The notes beneath the pieces are model-generated. The model ran no database searches. It saw only the letters and a program-made list of their open reading frames with translations, and was not told the origin of the DNA. DNA of 6,384 bases from Flavobacteriales bacterium (lineage in GTDB: Bacteria; Bacteroidota; Bacteroidia; Flavobacteriales; BACL11): assembly GCA_002724895.1 (NCBI GenBank), contig PBQB01000085.1, positions 1 through 6,384 of the forward strand, in the 5' to 3' direction. The position numbers were made by a program, and so were the translations under genes. This document shows positions 1-5,885 of the stretch, piece after piece (position 1 is the stretch's first letter; each line of letters opens with the position of its first letter).

Positions 1-57
1 CGAACCCAGGACCCTCTCCTTAAAAGGGAGATGCTCTACCAACTGAGCTACCAGGTC
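1..57 (-). tRNA. tRNA-Lys (anticodon UUU), 3' end cut by window edge
   Basis: Read on the minus strand from 57, the sequence folds as a tRNA. It has a 7-nt acceptor 5' strand GACCTGG, then TA, a D-arm GCTC-AGTTGGTA-GAGC, and an anticodon arm TCTCC-CTTTTAA-GGAGA. The anticodon TTT lies at 22-24, giving lysine. A 5-nt variable loop GGGTC, the T-stem strand CTGGG and the T-loop start TTCG follow. The window ends there, so about 16 nt (rest of the T-loop, T-stem, acceptor 3' strand and discriminator) are missing, plus CCA if encoded. The tRNA is divergent from aroK, and a TATATTTG box lies 13 nt upstream. Arm sequences and anticodon are seen directly; function follows from them. Confidence 0.96.
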
Positions 58-70
58 AATAAATCGATTG

Positions 71-78
71 CAAATATA
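71..78 (-). promoter_or_regulatory. candidate -7 box (TATATTTG) for tRNA-Lys
   Basis: The minus strand reads TATATTTG, an exact match to the Bacteroidota -7 consensus TAnnTTTG. It lies 13 nt before the tRNA 5' end, which would leave a short leader for RNase P to remove. No TTG is visible at the expected -33 position, so only half of the promoter is supported. Start of transcription is inferred. Confidence 0.5.
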
Positions 79-123
79 ATATTTTCTTTAATCGATTATC
101 TTATTTAAATAATAATTTAATTA

Positions 124-147
124 AAATAAATATTTTAATATTTATTT
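124..147. repeat. perfect AT-only inverted repeat, 10-bp arms
   Basis: AAATAAATAT (124-133) and its exact reverse complement ATATTTATTT (138-147) flank a 4-nt TTTA loop, 29 bases before the aroK start codon. All 20 arm bases are A or T, so the RNA hairpin would be weak. It could be a bendable or easily melted promoter element, a weak terminator, or chance in a spacer that is almost pure A/T. No function can be assigned from the sequence. Confidence 0.4.
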
Positions 148-176
148 AATAAATTTAAATTCTATTCAATGTTTAA

Positions 177-680
177 ATGATATACTTAATAGGTTACATG
201 GGTTCAGGAAAGACAACGATTGGAAAACATCTTTCAAAAAAGTTAAATATGCCATTTATTGATACAGATAAACTGATAGAATCAGAAAGTAAAAAATCAA
301 TTAATTGCATTTTCCATGAATTTGGGGAAGATTATTTTAGAGAATTAGAGTATAAATTAATTAGAAGAAATATGAAACCCCATGTTATTGCATGTGGAGG
401 TGGATTACCAATTTACAATAATAACATTGAATATATAAATAAAAATGGTGTTTCAATCTATCTGAAATGTAATATAGATATTTTATTTAATAGATTAAAT
501 AATAATCTGGAAAGACCTATATTAAAAAATTTAACTGATTTTGATTTATTGCAAAAGATTTCTACTCAGTTAATAGAAAGAGAAAAATTGTATAATAATG
601 CTAAATTTAGAGTTAATGTTTCCAATAAAGGTATCGAATCTATTTTAAGAGAGATACACAGCTTTATTTCTTCTATCTAG
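177..680 (+). CDS. aroK: shikimate kinase
   Basis: Cytoplasmic enzyme that phosphorylates the 3-hydroxyl of shikimate with ATP, the fifth step of the chorismate pathway to aromatic amino acids. The 167-residue length is usual for the family. Residues 6-14 form the Walker A P-loop GYMGSGKTT. Asp31 in FIDTD, Arg55 in FRELE and the GGG turn at 74-76 match the shikimate-binding residues. Arg113 in RPIL lies in the LID, and Arg135 in the ERE-LY motif is the last conserved arginine. Nothing essential is missing. The ATG at 177 is chosen because the first beta strand leads straight into the P-loop and little coding room exists upstream. A four-codon frame ATG TTT AAA TGA at 169-180 overlaps this start. 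I see no TAnnTTTG box or Shine-Dalgarno sequence upstream. The last 36 bp overlap the convergent phosphoribosyltransferase gene. Confidence 0.96.
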   Translation: MIYLIGYMGSGKTTIGKHLSKKLNMPFIDTDKLIESESKKSINCIFHEFGEDYFRELEYKLIRRNMKPHVIACGGGLPIYNNNIEYINKNGVSIYLKCNIDILFNRLNNNLERPILKNLTDFDLLQKISTQLIEREKLYNNAKFRVNVSNKGIESILREIHSFISSI

Positions 681-1148
681 ATTAACTTTTACATATTGTT
701 GATATGTGGTTGCAAGTGATAAACCAACAAAATCTGCCTTTATAGGATATATATTGTAATTTCTTTCAATTAAAACTACTGTAGATATTTTTTTAATTCT
801 TTGATTTAGGAAATGCTTTGTAGCAAACATTAAAGTTTTGCCAGAATTTAAAACATCATCACATAAAATAATAACCTTATCTTTATATTCCGATGAAGTT
901 AAATTTAATTTTACATCTTGTTCATATGGATTATCCTTATCTAAAAATAACTTTGCAAGTTTAATATCCATTTTTGAAATATTTTTTAAATGTTCAGCTA
1001 ATTCTATTGATAAATTACTTCCTCTATCAGCTATACCCACAATAATTATTTCTTTTTCTTCAAAGTTATGCTCGTAAACTTCCCATGCTAATCGTTCAAT
1101 TTTTTGATTAACTTCTTTAGAATTTAAAATTTGTATTTTATCACTCAT
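645..1148 (-). CDS. PyrR-like phosphoribosyltransferase
   Basis: Type I phosphoribosyltransferase of 167 residues. The 13-residue PRPP-binding signature is at 93-105, with acidic pair Asp97-Asp98 and the SGKT phosphate loop at 102-105. VGIADRG (37-43) fits the pyrophosphate-binding loop, and LFLDKDN (67-73) sits where PyrR and hypoxanthine-type enzymes carry their flexible catalytic loop. The segment from LIER through PIKADFVG (126-142) resembles PyrR's LIDRG...LPI.ADFVG, so PyrR (uracil phosphoribosyltransferase and pyr regulator) is the nearest match I recognise. The residues that would prove uracil use or RNA binding cannot be judged by eye, and no pyrimidine gene is nearby, so no symbol is given. 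The ATG at 1148 lies 19 bp after the stop of the surface-protein gene, suggesting cotranscription, although a TAGATTTG box sits in that gap. The 3' end overlaps aroK by 36 bp. A purine-type PRTase is the alternative. Confidence 0.85.
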   Translation of the reverse strand: MSDKIQILNSKEVNQKIERLAWEVYEHNFEEKEIIIVGIADRGSNLSIELAEHLKNISKMDIKLAKLFLDKDNPYEQDVKLNLTSSEYKDKVIILCDDVLNSGKTLMFATKHFLNQRIKKISTVVLIERNYNIYPIKADFVGLSLATTYQQYVKVNLDRRNKAVYLS

Positions 1149-1157
1149 AACTATTCA

Positions 1158-1165
1158 CAAATCTA
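1158..1165 (-). promoter_or_regulatory. candidate -7 box (TAGATTTG) before the phosphoribosyltransferase
   Basis: An exact TAnnTTTG match on the minus strand, inside the 19-bp gap between the surface-protein stop and the phosphoribosyltransferase ATG. Transcription from it would begin only a few bases before the start codon, giving a nearly leaderless mRNA. No -33 TTG is evident. It could be an internal promoter that uncouples the enzyme from the large upstream gene, or chance. Confidence 0.3.
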
Positions 1166-1167
1166 AT

Positions 1168-4100
1168 TTAATTTAATAAAACTATTCCACTTCTTTTATG
1201 AGAAGTTCCTATTTCATCTACAATTTTAATAATATAATTATAATATCCTGGTTCTGCTATACTATTATTACTTAACTCCCCATTCCAACCATAATTTATG
1301 TTATCAGAAATAAATATTTCTTCTCCCCACCTATTAAAAATTCTTAAATGATAACTAACAATAGATCTACCAACTGGTAAAAAAACATCATTTAAACCAT
1401 CATCATTTGGAGAGAATGCATCTGGGATATATAAAGAATAAACAGGATCTATAATTACATTTTTTTGAATTGTATCACTACAAATCCCATTAGTGACAAC
1501 TAATTGCACATTATATGTTCCTGATTGAATATAACTATGAGTTGGAGAAAAATCAAAAGAATTAATATAACCATCTCCAAAATCCCAAATCCAATTTTCT
1601 GCAAAATTAGAATAATTTGTAAATGATACTTTAGGACTTAATTCATTAGTAGGTTGTGGGAAAAAATCAAAATCAGCTATTGGTTTGTTAAAAACTTCTA
1701 TTGATAATGAGCCTAATCCAGTATTACTACATCCAGTTGCATCTGAAATTGTTGGAACAGTATAAATACCAGAACTTGTAGCAAATATTATGGTTGGATT
1801 ATTTGTAGAGGTAATTTGATCTTGAAAAACTCCATTATTAGAATATGAAATATTCCATGGTGGATTTCCAGTTACATCTATTGAAATGATAGCTGAATCT
1901 CCATTACAAATTAATGTACCATAATTTTCCTCTATATTCGCTTGTGGTAGTTCTTTAACAATAACAGTTGTATTTATAGTATCTTTACATCCAATTGTAT
2001 CTGTACCTATTAAAGTATATGTAGTTGTTAAATTAGGATTTGCATTTACCATTGTCCCAACATTAGAGCTTAACGTTAAATTAGGAGTCCAAATATATTC
2101 ATTTGCTCCTGATGCAATCAAACTTATATTTTCACCTTTACAAATAATAGGATTTGAAGGATTTATAGATAAATTTGGGGTTATACCAACATTTAATTGA
2201 AAATTGATTGTATTTGTACAACCTTTAATGTCTGTGCCTATGACACTATAATTAACTGACGATGAGGGGTTTGCAGTTACAATAGAACCGGAAGATGTAT
2301 TTAAACCAAATGTAGGGTTCCAAGAATATGTATTAGCTCCAAATGCTAATATATTAACGCTTTTTCCTTCACAAATATTTGCAAAAGGAGGGTCTAAAAT
2401 AATGTTAGGTTTAGGATTTACATAAATAGAAGTAGATAAAACATCTGAACATCCATTAATATCAATTCCTGTAACAGAATAAACTGTTGACAAGTTAGGA
2501 GAAGCAATAACATTTGCGCCAATAGATGTATTAAGTCCTAATGCAGGAGACCATATATAATTAGAGGCTCCATTAACGTTAAGATTAATCGAACTTCCTT
2601 CACAAATTGTGTCACCTGATGAATTTATGTTCATAACAGGTAAAGGATTAACATAAATAAATTTTGACGCAGTAGATGAACAGTTATTTGTATCAGAACC
2701 TACAACAGTGTATAAAGTATTAAATATTGGTGAAACTGATACACTATCTCCAGTATTAATAATGAATGTATTACTTGGGTTCCATATATATGAACTGGCT
2801 CCAGATGCGTTTAACAAAAGTTGATCTCCAACACATATTGTATCATTTGAAGTATTTAAACTTACTATTGGTGAAACTACAACATTTACTGGTATTTGAA
2901 TAGTTGAATTACATCCACTATTATCAGAACCAATTACTGAATAATTTGTAGTACTATTAGTAAAAATAGTAACAGTATCACCGTTATTAGTTGAAATGGA
3001 GTTGTTTGGAAACCAACTGTAAGATTCAGCACCAGAAAGATAGCATGTAATTGTATCTCCTTGACAAATATTAATAGATGGAGGAAATACATTAATGTTT
3101 GGACCCGGAATTACACCTACATTTATTTGTAATGTATCTTCACAACCATTAATTCCAGTACCTATTACTGAATATGTTGATGATACTTGTGGAGTAACTT
3201 GAACAATATTACCAAAATTTGTATTTAGTGTATTTGAAGGTATCCATGAATATGTATTTGCACCTGAAACAGTTAAATTAACACTAGAACCGGAACAAAT
3301 AATTGGATCAACAGGCGTCACCTGTAATTCTAATGTTTCTAAAGAATCAAGATAAATTGTATCAACTAAAATACAATTTCTATTATCTATAACATTTAAA
3401 ATATACATTCCAGTGTCAAGTGATGATATAGAGTCAATATTATTAAATGTTGCAATTGTTGAGGATATAGATGTCATATTATTATCAAACCAATTAAATG
3501 TGAACGGAGGAACACCTCCATTTCCATTTAAAGTAGCTTTAATTTTTCCATCACCTCCATTTGCACAAGTCACATTCTCTTTTACAATAGTTGATGAAAA
3601 ATTCATCGAAGGGTCTTCAGTAACCGTTAAAGTGAATGTTCCCTTAGATTGAGGAGATATTGCATCAACAATTATATAATACTTTCCTGGATTACATAAA
3701 GAAGTGGATATCTCTGATTGATTACCACAAAAATCATTATTATTTTCAATTGAAGTCAATAAAGTATCCTGTACTAAATATAAATGACTATCAAACTGTG
3801 CTCCATTAATACCACAAAGTGATATTTTTACCCCCGATGATGAAGTTACATTAAAAGAATATATAACATCATTTCCGGAGCTAAATGGATAATAGTTAGT
3901 GTAACATTCATTACTATTAAAATGCGAAATTGTATTTGTACTTATAGTTCCTAAATCAATTGAATTAGCAAAAGATGTTCCTTTAGAATATCGCCAAAAA
4001 GTTTCTACGTGTGGCTTATAATAACCATCTGTATTAGGAGCACCAGATTGTGAACTTGGATTATTACATCCACTTCCATTAATATATCCATGACTATACC

Positions 4101-4698
4101 ACTGACAAGGAGAACCATTTCTATAATTTAATCCTTGATAAAATGGTGTTGCGTCACATCTATAGTCATCACCTGTAGAAATACCAGCGCAAAATCCTGG
4201 TGTAACTAGTATACCAAGTAAATATACCGGGGGAACCCATACTCCACAACATTCTACATCGTTCCATGAACAAGCTGTACCGGAATTACAAAATCCAACA
4301 AGTTGATCAGATGGTAGATCATCTTCCCATGCATCAATTTTAATATCTAAATATTGAGGAACAATTTGATTTGGAAAATTAAAACTAGCAAAAGTATGAT
4401 TAAAATCTAATGAATTAGCACCTCCAATAGTAGGGTAAAAATTTTGATCTTGCAAGCAATTTCCACCAGTCCAAGGAAATGTATTTAAATTATCTTTACC
4501 CCAAATTTTAAATGTTAGCTCATCAGGCGCAAAACCGACTCCTAAAACTGCTTCATCAGTAGATGCAAAATTTCCTTGTACTTCTCTTAACTTCATTTCC
4601 AAAGTTATTGGTCCATCATTATAACTTTGAGAAAAAATATTATTATTTAAAATAATAAAGATAAATAAATTTAAAAAAAACTTATCTGATGCAATCAT
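1168..4698 (-). CDS. secreted multidomain adhesin-like protein with T9SS type B (CHU_C) sorting domain
   Basis: A 1176-residue exported protein, probably released or displayed at the cell surface by the type IX secretion system. Order of parts: signal peptide 1-24 (hydrophobic core, cut after IFSQ); a Cys-rich N-terminal module about 25-235 that I do not recognise; a PPC-like beta-sandwich about 245-360 (GNDVIYSF, then SLCG, then GKYYIIVDA); a SprB-type repeat about 370-450 (Cys378, GGDGKI, GGVPPFTF); six 77-residue Ig-like units 457-918; a divergent Ig-like unit about 919-1004; a PKD domain about 1005-1085 (WIWDFGDG at 1036-1043); and the CHU_C domain 1088-1176 (IPDAFSPNDDGLNDVF, RIFNRWGEEIF, YGWNG). 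The architecture suggests an adhesin or matrix protein; no enzymatic domain is seen and the ligand is unknown. The ATG at 4698 directly precedes the signal peptide. Base composition matches its neighbours, giving no sign of recent transfer. Confidence 0.93.
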   Translation of the reverse strand: MIASDKFFLNLFIFIILNNNIFSQSYNDGPITLEMKLREVQGNFASTDEAVLGVGFAPDELTFKIWGKDNLNTFPWTGGNCLQDQNFYPTIGGANSLDFNHTFASFNFPNQIVPQYLDIKIDAWEDDLPSDQLVGFCNSGTACSWNDVECCGVWVPPVYLLGILVTPGFCAGISTGDDYRCDATPFYQGLNYRNGSPCQWYSHGYINGSGCNNPSSQSGAPNTDGYYKPHVETFWRYSKGTSFANSIDLGTISTNTISHFNSNECYTNYYPFSSGNDVIYSFNVTSSSGVKISLCGINGAQFDSHLYLVQDTLLTSIENNNDFCGNQSEISTSLCNPGKYYIIVDAISPQSKGTFTLTVTEDPSMNFSSTIVKENVTCANGGDGKIKATLNGNGGVPPFTFNWFDNNMTSISSTIATFNNIDSISSLDTGMYILNVIDNRNCILVDTIYLDSLETLELQVTPVDPIICSGSSVNLTVSGANTYSWIPSNTLNTNFGNIVQVTPQVSSTYSVIGTGINGCEDTLQINVGVIPGPNINVFPPSINICQGDTITCYLSGAESYSWFPNNSISTNNGDTVTIFTNSTTNYSVIGSDNSGCNSTIQIPVNVVVSPIVSLNTSNDTICVGDQLLLNASGASSYIWNPSNTFIINTGDSVSVSPIFNTLYTVVGSDTNNCSSTASKFIYVNPLPVMNINSSGDTICEGSSINLNVNGASNYIWSPALGLNTSIGANVIASPNLSTVYSVTGIDINGCSDVLSTSIYVNPKPNIILDPPFANICEGKSVNILAFGANTYSWNPTFGLNTSSGSIVTANPSSSVNYSVIGTDIKGCTNTINFQLNVGITPNLSINPSNPIICKGENISLIASGANEYIWTPNLTLSSNVGTMVNANPNLTTTYTLIGTDTIGCKDTINTTVIVKELPQANIEENYGTLICNGDSAIISIDVTGNPPWNISYSNNGVFQDQITSTNNPTIIFATSSGIYTVPTISDATGCSNTGLGSLSIEVFNKPIADFDFFPQPTNELSPKVSFTNYSNFAENWIWDFGDGYINSFDFSPTHSYIQSGTYNVQLVVTNGICSDTIQKNVIIDPVYSLYIPDAFSPNDDGLNDVFLPVGRSIVSYHLRIFNRWGEEIFISDNINYGWNGELSNNSIAEPGYYNYIIKIVDEIGTSHKRSGIVLLN
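1171..1437 (-). other. CHU_C / gliding-motility-associated C-terminal domain (T9SS type B signal)
   Basis: Residues 1088-1176 of the surface protein. The hallmarks are present in order: PDAFSPNDDGLNDVF (1092-1106), LRIFNRWGEEIF (1118-1129), GWNG (1137-1140), GYYNYIIKI (1151-1159) and a final SGIVLLN. In known Bacteroidota proteins this domain directs passage through the type IX secretion system. Unlike the type A signal, it often does not lead to attachment through A-LPS. It runs to the last residue, so the protein is complete. Confidence 0.93.
1444..1686 (-). other. PKD domain of the surface protein
   Basis: About residues 1005-1085. It shows the PKD core: ADFDFFP entry strand, VSFTNYS, the signature WIWDFGDG (1036-1043), then SPTHSYIQSGTYNVQLVVTN. 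PKD domains are extracellular beta-sandwich spacers that often mediate protein or glycan contacts, and in these proteins commonly sit directly before CHU_C, as here. Confidence 0.88.
1945..3330 (-). repeat. six tandem 231-bp (77-aa) Ig-like repeat units
   Basis: Residues 457-918 of the surface protein split into six units of exactly 77 residues: 457-533, 534-610, 611-687, 688-764, 765-841 and 842-918. First Cys residues are at 468, 545, 622, 699, 776, 853; second Cys at 519, 596, 673, 750, 827, 904; Trp at 485, 562, 639, 716, 793, 870; and the Gly of the SGA-like turn at 479, 556, 633, 710, 787, 864. Every column advances by 77. The rough consensus is IC-G-S-L-SGA-Y-W-P, then TG, then YSVIGTD--GC. 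It resembles the Ig-like domains that accompany CHU_C (Ig_7-type). The Cys pair probably forms one disulfide per unit, joining the two beta sheets. Confidence 0.93.
3349..3591 (-). other. SprB-type repeat of the surface protein
   Basis: About residues 370-450. The pattern VKENVTCANGGDGKI, then GGVPPFTFNW, then LDTGMYILNVIDNRNC fits the single repeats found many times in the gliding adhesin SprB and in other Bacteroidota surface proteins (known form: VSCNGGNDGSI, GGTPPYTYSW, AGTYTVTVTDANGC). Only one copy is present here, so this alone does not imply a gliding adhesin. Confidence 0.82.
3619..3966 (-). other. PPC-like beta-sandwich domain of the surface protein
   Basis: About residues 245-360. 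It shows the order typical of bacterial pre-peptidase C-terminal-like domains: SGNDVIYSFNV (274-284), KISLCG (291-296), FDSHLYLVQD (302-311), NNDFCGNQSEI (320-330) and the closing pair PGKYYIIVDA (337-346) with GTFTLTVTE (353-361). Cys295, Cys324 and Cys335 suggest disulfide bonding. The assignment is by pattern only. Confidence 0.65.
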
Positions 4699-4742
4699 AA
4701 AAATTTAAAAAATAATATTAGTAAGAAATCAACATTATCTAG

Positions 4743-4750
4743 CAAACATA
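4743..4750 (-). promoter_or_regulatory. candidate -7 box (TATGTTTG) for the surface-protein gene
   Basis: The minus strand reads TATGTTTG, an exact match to TAnnTTTG, 44 bases before the ATG of the large gene. Transcription would start about 35-40 nt before the start codon. A -33 TTG is not evident. It lies beyond the possible terminator of the immunophilin gene, so the layout supports separate transcription of the large gene. Confidence 0.5.
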
Positions 4751-4798
4751 CAAATATTTAATCTTATGACTTAAATAATTTTACCAGATTGAAATAAA

Positions 4799-4825
4799 TA
4801 GTTTTATTATTAAAAATTAAAACTA
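4799..4825 (-). terminator. possible weak terminator after the immunophilin gene
   Basis: On the minus strand, 8-bp arms TAGTTTTA and TAAAACTA flank an 11-nt loop, starting 17 bases after the immunophilin stop codon and followed by TTTATTTC. Only one base pair per arm is G-C, so the hairpin is weak. The position is right for an intrinsic terminator, but such structures also arise by chance in DNA this AT-rich. Confidence 0.25.
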
Positions 4826-4841
4826 AAATTACACAATAATA

Positions 4842-5873
4842 TTATTTAACATCCATTAATTCAACCTCAAATATTAATACGGAATTAGGAGGAATCACAC
4901 CACCAGCACCTCTTTCTCCGTATGCAAGATTTGGAGGAATAATAAATGTAGCTTTACCTCCAACTTTTAATAAAGCAATTCCTTCATCCCAGCCAGGAAT
5001 AACTCTTCCTTGTCCTAAAGGAAATTCAATAGGCTGATTTCTATCATATGAAGAATCAAATTTTGTTCCGTCAATAAGTTTACCTGTATAATGAACAGAA
5101 ACAGTTTTACCAGATTCAGCTTTTAAACCATTTCCTTCCTTAATCATGAAGTAAGCTAAGCCACTTTCAGTAACAGTTGCTCCTTCTTTTAATTTTTTGA
5201 GTGTCTCAGCGGCTATTTTAGCTTTTTCAGCATTTTTTCTTTCTATTTCTTTTTGAGCAGAAATAAATATTTTATTAGCATCAAAAGATAGTGCTTCTGA
5301 ACCTTCTTTAATAATTTTAACTGAATTAATAAGATCGTCTTGAACTATAGAATTGACGATATCTTGACCATTGATTACCTTTCCAAAAACAGAATGTTTA
5401 CCATCTAACCATGGAGTCTCTTTATGAGTAATAAAAAATTGAGATCCATTTGTTGAAGGTCCACTATTAGCCATAGACAAAATTCCTGGACCATCATGCT
5501 TTAGATCAGGATGAAATTCATCTGCAAATTTATAACCAGGATCACCCATACCATTACCATCAGGACAGCCACCCTGTATCATAAAATCTGCTATTACTCT
5601 ATGAAATTTTAAACCATCATAATACGGTTCACCAATATTCTTTTTATTATTTTTTATTGATCCTTCGGATAGTCCAATAAAATTAGCAACTGTTAAAGGG
5701 GCTTTTTTATATTCTAACTTTATTAATATATCTCCTTTAGAAGTGTTTATTTGCGCATAAATTCCATTTTCCATGTTTAAATTATTTTTTTTTGTTTTTT
5801 GCTTAAAAATATTTTGTGAAAACACATTTAAAGTTAAAGCAAAAGTAGTTAGTAAAATTAGTGATTTTTTCAT
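4842..5873 (-). CDS. periplasmic cyclophilin-FKBP fusion (dual peptidyl-prolyl isomerase)
   Basis: A 343-residue prolyl cis-trans isomerase carrying two unrelated isomerase folds. A signal peptide at 1-20 ends in NVFSQ and lacks a lipobox Cys, so a soluble periplasmic protein is expected. The cyclophilin domain, about 37-190, keeps [13 protein letters not shown] (90-102; Arg92, Phe97, Met98, Gln100), [14 protein letters not shown] (134-147) and WLDGKH (155-160), covering the catalytic arginine and cyclosporin-pocket residues of human CypA. A charged helical linker at about 205-230 leads to the FKBP domain, about 235-343, with Tyr262, Phe272-Asp273, Phe284, Val291-Ile292, Trp295, Tyr318, Ile327 and Phe335 matching the FKBP12 pocket. 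The position of FKBP12 His87 is Ala323, a common change. Both active sites look intact. It follows the phosphoesterase gene by 12 bp, so the two are probably cotranscribed. A 9-base A tract lies between signal peptide and cyclophilin domain. Confidence 0.95.
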   Translation of the reverse strand: MKKSLILLTTFALTLNVFSQNIFKQKTKKNNLNMENGIYAQINTSKGDILIKLEYKKAPLTVANFIGLSEGSIKNNKKNIGEPYYDGLKFHRVIADFMIQGGCPDGNGMGDPGYKFADEFHPDLKHDGPGILSMANSGPSTNGSQFFITHKETPWLDGKHSVFGKVINGQDIVNSIVQDDLINSVKIIKEGSEALSFDANKIFISAQKEIERKNAEKAKIAAETLKKLKEGATVTESGLAYFMIKEGNGLKAESGKTVSVHYTGKLIDGTKFDSSYDRNQPIEFPLGQGRVIPGWDEGIALLKVGGKATFIIPPNLAYGERGAGGVIPPNSVLIFEVELMDVK

Positions 5874-5885
5874 TTTTTTATTTTT

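Noticed and set aside
838..1077. 79-codon open frame on the plus strand
   Set aside because: It lies wholly antisense to the phosphoribosyltransferase, shows no recognisable motif, and is explained by AT-rich complementary coding.
1945..3330. Repeat block as a DNA-level satellite or CRISPR-like array
   Set aside because: The 231-bp periodicity is kept in the protein, while the nucleotide sequence of the units has diverged; there are no identical short repeats or spacers.
3413..3652. 79-codon open frame on the plus strand
   Set aside because: It is antisense to the SprB-type and PPC-like region of the surface protein, with no motif or start context of its own.
4673..4680. Eight-base homopolymer in the signal peptide of the surface protein as a phase-variation tract
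   Set aside because: It encodes ordinary Phe-Phe-Leu of a hydrophobic core, and runs of this length are expected in such AT-rich DNA.
4842..5873. Identification of the immunophilin as gldI
   Set aside because: It lacks a lipobox Cys and carries an entire cyclophilin domain, whereas GldI is a lipoprotein with only an FKBP domain.
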